DNA from: Candidatus Aminicenantota bacterium
GTDB lineage: Bacteria; Acidobacteriota; Aminicenantia; UBA2199
NCBI GenBank assembly: GCA_023136725.1
Contig: JAGLQR010000046.1
Coordinates: 1-8,830, forward strand
DNA length: 8,830 bases
Direction of reading: 5' to 3'
Shown: one piece after another, positions 1-5,252 of the stretch
Layout: each line of letters begins with the position of its first letter
Numbering within the stretch: position 1 is the first letter of the stretch
The notes under the pieces: generated by a model
The model's database searches: none
Seen by the model: the letters and a program-made list of their open reading frames with translations, nothing else
Told to the model about the DNA's origin: nothing
Made by a program: the position numbers and the translations under genes

Positions 1-43
1 AGAAAAAAGTCAATGACAAGTAAATGAAATTCTTACTTTTCAT
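1..43 (-). CDS. Start of an unknown, probably exported or membrane protein (partial)
   Basis: Only the first 14 codons lie in the window. They read MKSKNFIYLSLTFF and continue past base 1. The start is convincing because a full AGGAGG Shine-Dalgarno sits 4 nt upstream of the ATG, and because the gene begins only 17 nt after the ArsR-family regulator stop on the same strand. Two lysines followed by a run of hydrophobic residues look like the n-region and early h-region of a signal peptide or a first membrane helix. Function cannot be told from 14 residues. Its position suggests it is co-transcribed with, and perhaps controlled by, the ArsR-type regulator; genes in that position are often transporters or envelope proteins, but that is inference. 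Confidence 0.6.
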   Translation of the reverse strand, partial: MKSKNFIYLSLTFF

Positions 44-47
44 GTAA

Positions 48-53
48 CCTCCT
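48..53 (-). promoter_or_regulatory. Shine-Dalgarno of the partial gene at the left edge
   Basis: On the minus strand this is a perfect AGGAGG, 4 nt before the ATG at base 43. It lies in the 17-nt gap after the ArsR-type gene, and it is the main evidence that a new gene starts at the window edge. Confidence 0.7.
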
Positions 54-60
54 ATAATAT

Positions 61-369
61 TTATTTTGTTCTATCTTCAAATAAAACCCTGATTATCTTC
101 TGCATATGTGAGATCCCATCAACAAGTTCCGGGTTTATCAGATAATAATAAACTGATTTCCCATCTTTCTCTTTTCCAAGAACTCCCATTTTATACATGT
201 CATTCAAATGGTTGGACAAACTGCTCAACGATATATCAAGTTTTTTTTGAATTTCTCCAACATTGAATTTTTTGTTATCAAGTAAATTAATTATTCTTAG
301 ACGATCAGCTTTTGATACCGCTTTGCACATTAAAACATAGTGGTCTAAAAATCTCTCATCAATTGCCAT
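61..369 (-). CDS. ArsR-family winged-helix transcriptional regulator
   Basis: A 102-residue protein of the size and layout of ArsR/SmtB repressors, which bind operator DNA as dimers and are released by a ligand or signal. A helical N-terminus holds the family-typical KADRLRIINLL stretch (residues 20-30). The helix-turn-helix spans roughly residues 35-62, with recognition helix around SLSSLSNHLNDMYKMG, followed by a beta-wing (KEKDGKSVYYYL, residues 66-77) and a C-terminal dimerisation helix. The classical metal motif ELCVCDL is absent: the matching place reads NVGEIQKK, and the only cysteine is Cys15. Arsenic, cadmium or zinc sensing through that site is therefore unlikely, and the signal is unknown. 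No Shine-Dalgarno precedes the ATG. A sigma-70-like promoter would start the transcript at or next to the start codon. It probably regulates itself and the gene that follows. Confidence 0.93.
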   Translation of the reverse strand: MAIDERFLDHYVLMCKAVSKADRLRIINLLDNKKFNVGEIQKKLDISLSSLSNHLNDMYKMGVLGKEKDGKSVYYYLINPELVDGISHMQKIIRVLFEDRTK

Positions 370-375
370 TATTAA

Positions 376-404
376 TTAATAGTTTAATTTTTTACATATG
401 TCAA
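376..404 (-). promoter_or_regulatory. Promoter and candidate operator of the ArsR-family gene
   Basis: Minus strand: TTGACA (bases 404-399), a 17-bp spacer, then TATTAA (381-376; 4 of 6 matches). The start codon begins 7 nt after the -10 box, so transcription would begin at or beside the ATG, which fits the missing Shine-Dalgarno. Two palindromes overlap this promoter. One is a 14-bp imperfect dyad (391-404, TTTACATATGTCAA on the plus strand, one mismatched pair) covering the -35 box. The other is a perfect 12-bp dyad (370-381, TATTAATTAATA) covering the -10 box. Their centres are 22 bp apart. This suits dimeric repressor binding, but the region is so AT-rich that chance palindromes are a real alternative. 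Confidence 0.5.
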
Positions 405-497
405 CATTTTTTCGCTATAAAATATATTTTTATTTAATTTTCTTTTATTTTATACTTTTAAAGATCCTGTATTGTTAACAACTTAACCATTATGTAC

Positions 498-530
498 AAA
501 AAAAAACGATAAATTATACGGAAATTTCGG
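498..530 (-). terminator. Weak terminator-like element after the glycan cassette
   Basis: On the minus strand, CGAAATT (bases 529-523) can pair with AATTTaTCG (515-507, one bulged base). A run of nine T follows (506-498). The stem is short and AT-rich, so termination would be weak. A second imperfect dyad (540-560, TAGTTTTAAC / GGTTAAACTA on the plus strand) overlaps the radical SAM stop codon and may add structure. The 188-nt AT-rich gap to the ArsR gene contains nothing else I can identify apart from the ArsR promoter and a 10-bp palindrome, TTGTTAACAA, at 472-481. Confidence 0.35.
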
Positions 531-557
531 CTTTATGACTAGTTTTAACAGGTTAAA

Positions 558-1673
558 CTACAAAATAAAAGGGTACTTAAAATAATTTGGATTTTCAAAA
601 TATGGGAAGTATCTCTCTTCCTTTTTTTTTAATCGTTCGATTAGATCGCTATACAAACCTCCTCTATGCCGGCTCCTGATCGCCTTAAAAGAATTGCTCA
701 TCACAGAGGAAATCTTTTTAATCCTTTCCTGATCCCACAAAAAATTATCTCCCATATTTTCATTCAGGTCTGCAATTACCATTGAAGGATCGTATTTGGT
801 TTCAGCTCCCAGATAATTCTTTCCGTCCGCTCCAACCACCATAAGGAAATGTGATCCGTGATATCCATTAAAACTAATCTCTTCGTCTGAATATCTATCC
901 TTCGGATAAAAAATTTCAATTTTATTCTCTTCACTTTGTTTAAGTTCCAGGATCATCTGCTCTGTGTCAGCCTGCTCAACGATCTCAGGTTCTCCAATAC
1001 TCCACTTTGAACAAAAAGGATGAAAATATACCCAGTGAGCTCCAGCTGATTCGATCTCTTCTGATATCTTTTTAAGTTCTGATCTATTGTGTTCTCTTGT
1101 AAGGATACTGACCCCGATCTCAAGTTTGCTTCCTGACTTTTCTATCCTGTTTCTGAGAATCTCTATCTTCTTAAGTGTCGGTCCGGATCCTTCGCAAACA
1201 GTTTTCTTTGAATCGTACATTGAGATCCTGATTGTTGATGCATGCTCGAGAAGTGCAGAATAGACCGGCAAATCTCCAAGTCTGCTTCCATTGGTTACAA
1301 CAGCAATGTTTCTGAATCCTTTTTCTCTCGCTTTTTTGAGTGTGGAAGAGAATAGCGGAGATATTGTAGTTTCTCCGCCTGTAAGGAGAAGACCCTCTGT
1401 ATTATGACCCAGTATGGAAAGGAGTCTGTCAATAAAACTGATATTGAGATTATCCGTTTTGTCAGCCCTTCCGCTCGGGCAGTCCGGACAATTCATGTTA
1501 CACCGGCTGGTAAGATCAAGTTCGAGGGTAACAGGGTAGATCCGTCCGTCTTTCAGATACTTTTCTATTTTCCCCTTGTGGGCAGCAACCTTATATTTTG
1601 ATGCTATTAATCTCTTTTCTGAATACCGGTTTTCAACTATCGTATTTTCATAAACTGATTTATTTCTGTACAT
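558..1673 (-). CDS. Radical SAM protein with a cysteine-poor C-terminal domain
   Basis: A 371-residue radical SAM enzyme. The [4Fe-4S]-binding CX3CX2C motif is CNMNCPDC (Cys58, Cys62, Cys65), placed after a beta-strand (PVTLELDLTSR) as usual. The SAM-binding GGE motif is LLLTGGET (residues 95-102), and VVTNGS (125-130) matches a following barrel strand. The family generates a 5'-deoxyadenosyl radical to drive varied reactions. The C-terminal part, GADGKNYLGAETKYDPSM and onward (from residue 281), resembles the SPASM/twitch pattern in which a cysteine normally follows the aromatic residue. Here that cysteine is absent, and only Cys160 and Cys221 occur beyond the main motif, so an auxiliary cluster is unlikely. 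The start is supported by CAGGGA about 8 nt upstream and overlaps the epimerase end by 14 nt. The substrate is unknown; the cassette suggests a sugar, nucleotide-sugar or related glycan precursor. Confidence 0.93.
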   Translation of the reverse strand: MYRNKSVYENTIVENRYSEKRLIASKYKVAAHKGKIEKYLKDGRIYPVTLELDLTSRCNMNCPDCPSGRADKTDNLNISFIDRLLSILGHNTEGLLLTGGETTISPLFSSTLKKAREKGFRNIAVVTNGSRLGDLPVYSALLEHASTIRISMYDSKKTVCEGSGPTLKKIEILRNRIEKSGSKLEIGVSILTREHNRSELKKISEEIESAGAHWVYFHPFCSKWSIGEPEIVEQADTEQMILELKQSEENKIEIFYPKDRYSDEEISFNGYHGSHFLMVVGADGKNYLGAETKYDPSMVIADLNENMGDNFLWDQERIKKISSVMSNSFKAIRSRHRGGLYSDLIERLKKKEERYFPYFENPNYFKYPFIL

Positions 1674-2628
1674 TTACAATTCCCTGTATTTTTTTGAACC
1701 ATTCACAGAATTTCACCACACCTGTACTGAATTCTACTTCAGGCATATATCCGATAAGTTCTTCCGCTCTTGAAATATCTGCAATTCCGCTATCTATATA
1801 CCCGGGGGGAGATTCTATATATTTGATCTTCGCATCCACACCGGTAGTTGTTTCGATAGCTTTAATTACCTCTCGCAGCGAGATCCCTTTGCCGGATCCG
1901 ATATTCATTATCTCAAACCCGGAAATATACTCAAGACATTTTGCTACTCCCCTTGCAATATCCCCTGAGTAAACATAATCTCTCACCTTGTTGCTGTCAG
2001 AGAAAAGTTTTAAAGTTTCACCTGACATCATAAGTTTCATAAATTTATGTATTGCAAGATCCGGCCTCTGTCGGGGTCCGTACGCAGAAAATATCCTGAG
2101 CATTGCAATATCGATCCCATATTGTCCGAAAGCAATCTTACCCATATTTTCATTTGCAAGTTTTGATACTGCATAAGGTGTGACCGGATCCAGGAGTGCG
2201 TCATCTTCCGAAAGAACAGCCTTTGTATTTTCTCCATAAACATTTGAGGTTGAAGCCATAATCAGTTTTTTCACTCCAATTGATATCGAGGCATCAATAA
2301 CATTTTGTGTGCCGAGAATATTAACCCGGTAATAATCCCAGGGCAAAGTCATCGACCTTCTCGACCCTACCTCAGAAGCGCAATGGACAACCATGTCACA
2401 ACCGGACTTTTTAAATATATCAAAAATCTTTTCCCCTTCTGAAATGTCCCCTTCAACAAAAGAGAACCTGTAGGTTGGGAAAAGATCCGCTAAATTATTT
2501 TGCTTAATTGCTTTAGAATAATGTGGATGATAATTATCTATCCCTGTAACTTCGGCACCTTTCTCCAGCAGCTCTCCGCATATTGTTGAACCGATAAAAC
2601 CTGCAGCCCCGGTGACTAGCACTCTCAT
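1660..2628 (-). CDS. NAD-dependent nucleotide-sugar epimerase/dehydratase (extended SDR)
   Basis: A 322-residue extended short-chain dehydrogenase/reductase, full length for the family. The Rossmann motif GAAGFIG is at residues 7-13. An acidic residue at the end of the second strand (GIDNYHPHY, Asp31) indicates NAD(H). The catalytic set is Ser/Thr in MASTSNVYG (residues 124-132) and YAVSK (Tyr152, Lys156). C-terminal substrate-binding features include RIFSAYGPRQRPD (178-190) and VRDYVYSGDIARG (215-227). The GIDNYHPHY stretch followed by a Lys-containing helix, and the overall pattern, most resemble UDP-glucuronate 4-epimerase, but a UDP-glucose 4-epimerase or dehydratase is possible. It overlaps the glycosyltransferase stop by 4 nt (ATGA) with GGGG a few bases before the start, so the two are translationally coupled. 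It probably supplies the sugar donor for that glycosyltransferase. Confidence 0.93.
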   Translation of the reverse strand: MRVLVTGAAGFIGSTICGELLEKGAEVTGIDNYHPHYSKAIKQNNLADLFPTYRFSFVEGDISEGEKIFDIFKKSGCDMVVHCASEVGSRRSMTLPWDYYRVNILGTQNVIDASISIGVKKLIMASTSNVYGENTKAVLSEDDALLDPVTPYAVSKLANENMGKIAFGQYGIDIAMLRIFSAYGPRQRPDLAIHKFMKLMMSGETLKLFSDSNKVRDYVYSGDIARGVAKCLEYISGFEIMNIGSGKGISLREVIKAIETTTGVDAKIKYIESPPGYIDSGIADISRAEELIGYMPEVEFSTGVVKFCEWFKKIQGIVNVQK

Positions 2629-3539
2629 TTTTTCCCCAGCCCTCTTTTCACCCGCAGATATTGTATAAAACCTCCGTGAATACCGTATTTAATAAAATTT
2701 AATACAGATAAGGGAGGAATCCCCATTTTTATTAAGACTTTATATACTACACCTCTAATTAGCCTTTTCATATTCTTACGGAAACTCATTGAAGATTCAG
2801 CACCTGCAGATTCTATAAGTGATCTGAGGATCAGTTCATTCCTGTAACCATTATTATCAAGGATCAAGTTGCAGAGTTTTTTATTAATCTCAAACTCTCT
2901 GTCCTTATATGAATCTGGTCTTAACCCCGAGTACACCATCAATACTGTCAGGCGGGGATTCATTATAATTTTATTTTTTTTCTTCCATGACCTGACAATC
3001 CAGTCCTGTGAAGGTGTGCAGTGTGTCTGTTTGAAAGATTTCCATGAACCGACCGATTCAAGCATCTCTCTCCTGAATAACCATGCTGATGCGGGAACAA
3101 AAATATTCGGTTCATATATCCCGTCTTCATTTATGCCCTTTACAAGAACATTCTCATCTCTGAATACTATAGCAGACATTGCATAGACAAGATCTGCATT
3201 TCTACTATCCATTGTTTGAAGCATGGAAGATAAATGATCAGGGAACCAGAGATCATCATGATTCAAAAAAGCAATATATTTCCCTCTTGCAAGCCTGCAC
3301 CCATAGTTGTTAGGACCCGCCTGGTCTCCTGTATTTTCATCAAGATTAATAAACCTGAATCTGTTCTCATTAAAGGATGCAACAACATTCCCAGTATCAT
3401 CCGTACATTTATCTCCGACAATTATACATTCCCAGTCCCTGAACTCCTGTTTTTGAAGTAAAGAGAGGGAATAATAGAGGACATTGCTCCTGTTATAAGT
3501 TGCAGTTACAACACTGATTAAGGGGGATTTGGCATTCAT
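2625..3539 (-). CDS. Family 2 glycosyltransferase
   Basis: A 304-residue GT-A fold glycosyltransferase. It opens with the GT2 nucleotide-binding strand ISVVTATYNR (residues 8-17), then IIVGDKCTDDT (39-49), the region that reads D-x-S-x-D in many relatives. The metal-binding DXD-type motif appears as FLNHDD (91-96), and SQDW (177-180) fills the place of the catalytic ED motif. The C-terminal 60 residues are basic, with hydrophobic patches (VVYKVLIKMGIPPLSVL) that could lie on the inner membrane surface; there is no clear spanning helix. It is the first gene of the glycan cassette. An in-frame stop lies four codons upstream of the ATG, so no ATG start further upstream is possible. No Shine-Dalgarno is visible, while a good promoter places the transcript start about 5 nt upstream. 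Donor and acceptor are unknown; a surface polysaccharide or glycoconjugate is likely. Confidence 0.93.
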   Translation of the reverse strand: MNAKSPLISVVTATYNRSNVLYYSLSLLQKQEFRDWECIIVGDKCTDDTGNVVASFNENRFRFINLDENTGDQAGPNNYGCRLARGKYIAFLNHDDLWFPDHLSSMLQTMDSRNADLVYAMSAIVFRDENVLVKGINEDGIYEPNIFVPASAWLFRREMLESVGSWKSFKQTHCTPSQDWIVRSWKKKNKIIMNPRLTVLMVYSGLRPDSYKDREFEINKKLCNLILDNNGYRNELILRSLIESAGAESSMSFRKNMKRLIRGVVYKVLIKMGIPPLSVLNFIKYGIHGGFIQYLRVKRGLGKK

Positions 3540-3550
3540 TGCACATAAAG

Positions 3551-3579
3551 ATTATTGCCAACACCGGTATAATTGTCAA
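3551..3579 (-). promoter_or_regulatory. Promoter of the glycosyltransferase-epimerase-radical SAM cassette
   Basis: Minus strand: TTGACA (3579-3574), a 17-bp spacer, AATAAT (3556-3551; 5 of 6 matches to the -10 consensus). It sits in the 64-bp gap after the LolD-like gene. A start about 7 nt downstream would fall near base 3544, only about 5 nt before the ATG at 3539. No terminator is seen between the LolD-like stop and this site, so read-through from upstream is also possible. Confidence 0.55.
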
Positions 3580-3603
3580 GCATGATGTTTAATGAATTCG
3601 TAA

Positions 3604-4266
3604 CTAATTAAGGTGAAGTATCTTGTCCGCAGTATTTGCAAGTGCTTCGTTATGAGTTACGACAATGGCCGAAAGTCCTTCATCTTTTATCAGTTCAGAA
3701 AATAGTTCAAATACTTTCTCACCGGTCTTTTTGTCAAGGTTACCGGTAGGTTCATCTGCCAGGAGAAGTTTCGGAGAGTTGATCAAACTTCTGGCAATCG
3801 CAGCTCTCTGCTTCTCTCCTCCTGATAACTCATAAGGCATATTAGATTTTTTTGAGTTCAAGCCTACTCTGTCAAGCAACTCACCAGCCCGCTCATTCGC
3901 TTTTTTCCTATCAAAACTTTTTATTAAGAAAGGAAATGAGACATTTTCAAGAATTGTCAGCTCAGGCATAAGGTAGTGAAATTGATAAAGGAATCCGATA
4001 TCCTCATTTCTGTACTTGACCAGCTTCTCTTTGGAGAAACTGTTTATACTCTCATTTTCAAAAATAATTTCACCTGAATCAGGATGATCGAAACTGCCCA
4101 GAAGGTGAAGTAATGTACTTTTCCCCGATCCTGAAACTCCGGTAACTGCAAGGATCTTCCCTCGCCCAAGTTCAAAAGAGAGGCCGGAAATAACAGGAAG
4201 ACTGTTCCCGTCAGGCTGAATGAAACTTTTTTTCAGTTTTTTGACATTTAGAATTAGATCTTTCAT
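3604..4266 (-). CDS. LolD-like ABC transporter ATP-binding protein
   Basis: A 220-residue ABC ATPase of the MacB/LolD/FtsE type, with all nucleotide-binding elements intact. These are Walker A GVSGSGKST (residues 43-51), Q-loop Gln95 in FLYQFHYLMPELT, signature LSGGEKQR (147-154), Walker B LLLADEP (167-173), D-loop GNLD (175-178) and the switch His205 in VVTH. The stretch FHYLMPELTILENV is very close to LolD, which powers release of lipoproteins from the inner membrane for transfer to the outer membrane in diderm bacteria. No permease (LolC/E-like) gene is next to it: the hydrolase is upstream and a separately promoted glycosyltransferase downstream. Its partner must be encoded elsewhere. The ATG overlaps the hydrolase stop (ATGA), indicating translational coupling. 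Other MacB-like export roles cannot be excluded. Confidence 0.9.
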   Translation of the reverse strand: MKDLILNVKKLKKSFIQPDGNSLPVISGLSFELGRGKILAVTGVSGSGKSTLLHLLGSFDHPDSGEIIFENESINSFSKEKLVKYRNEDIGFLYQFHYLMPELTILENVSFPFLIKSFDRKKANERAGELLDRVGLNSKKSNMPYELSGGEKQRAAIARSLINSPKLLLADEPTGNLDKKTGEKVFELFSELIKDEGLSAIVVTHNEALANTADKILHLN

Positions 4267-5240
4267 CTGAGATTATTTTGGGTAATATAGAATGCCGCTC
4301 CTTTCCCGTTAAGATCAGCATCAAGGAATAGAAAATCTTTCTCATCATCTGATAGAGATTCACCTGTTAACATCACAGTTCTTTCATCAAATTTTTTCCA
4401 CAAGTCTTTGGACAACTTTTTGTTAAGTTCATCCATCCTATGACCTTCCGAGAATCTTTTTAAAGCATATTCGGCCGTATAATCTATCCAGTCCAGAAGT
4501 TGGGTATGAATTTCTCCAATATTTTCGACACTTCCGAAATGTGTGAGAAGTATCCTTTCAGGATTAAGATCAGTGATCATTTTATAAGTTTTAACTGCAT
4601 TTTCAGGATCGAACTGGACCGGGGATGTAGAAGGAAAAACCAGGTCTCCTTTTCCATACCTGAATCGAGGATATCCTATCCCGAAGGCATCTCCGGAAAA
4701 AACCGAGCCGGAAAATTCATCATAGACAATATTGTGATGTTTAGCATGACCCGGAGCATCGATCATGGTCAATTTCCGTTTGCCGATTGAGATACTTTCT
4801 CCACCGGTTAAACTTATTACTTTTCTCTCCGGTATTCCTATAATATCGCCGTATAAATTCTTATATTCTTCCTCACCATAAACAGATTTCACACTCTCTA
4901 TCAGTTTTTCAGGTGATATCATATGCCGGGCCCCTCTCGGATGAACTATAAGTTCAGCGTCAGGCAATTCTTTCATGATCAATCCTGCCCCACCGGCATG
5001 ATCCAGGTGAATATGGGTCAAAATAACATATTTTATCTGTGGAAGTTTAAAACCACTGTTCAGGATAGCATTCAGGATTCCGGGTATTGCATAATTTGTA
5101 TTTGTTTCAACAATCGCGATCTCACCACCATCCTCGATAAAATAACTGGCAGCAAATTTTTCCCTTTCCAGATACAAAGTATCAGTCAGGTAAATATTTT
5201 CTGTAACTTTTTCCGGAATATGATCTTCTGAGATATTCAT
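4263..5240 (-). CDS. Metallo-beta-lactamase-fold hydrolase
   Basis: A 325-residue MBL-fold protein with a complete dinuclear metal site: THIHLDHAGG (His76, His78, Asp80, His81), PGHAKHH (His165), FSGDAFG (Asp184) and LLTHFGS (His234). It resembles the glyoxalase II / RNase Z-like group of small-molecule hydrolases, without a recognisable diagnostic insert. A further roughly 80-residue C-terminal region after His234 is mostly helical and charged (WIDYTAEYALKRFSEGH, then KKLSKDLWKKF). No signal peptide, so it is likely cytoplasmic. It starts 12 nt after the EF-G-like stop, with only a weak, distant AGGA upstream, so it probably relies on translational coupling, and it overlaps the ATPase start by 4 nt. 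The substrate is unknown; a thioester, phosphodiester or lactone hydrolase is possible. Confidence 0.92.
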   Translation of the reverse strand: MNISEDHIPEKVTENIYLTDTLYLEREKFAASYFIEDGGEIAIVETNTNYAIPGILNAILNSGFKLPQIKYVILTHIHLDHAGGAGLIMKELPDAELIVHPRGARHMISPEKLIESVKSVYGEEEYKNLYGDIIGIPERKVISLTGGESISIGKRKLTMIDAPGHAKHHNIVYDEFSGSVFSGDAFGIGYPRFRYGKGDLVFPSTSPVQFDPENAVKTYKMITDLNPERILLTHFGSVENIGEIHTQLLDWIDYTAEYALKRFSEGHRMDELNKKLSKDLWKKFDERTVMLTGESLSDDEKDFLFLDADLNGKGAAFYITQNNLR

Positions 5241-5252
5241 AGACTATAAGGT

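Noticed and set aside
53..58. A perfect TATAAT on the plus strand
   Set aside because: It lies in the short gap between two minus-strand genes, and no plus-strand gene follows it for thousands of bases.
3540..3603. Terminator between the LolD-like gene and the glycosyltransferase
   Set aside because: No stem followed by a T-run is visible on the minus strand; the gap is better explained by a promoter.
4500..5231. Two plus-strand open frames opposite the MBL-fold hydrolase
   Set aside because: They are antisense to a gene whose metal ligands are all in place; the translations have no recognisable motif.
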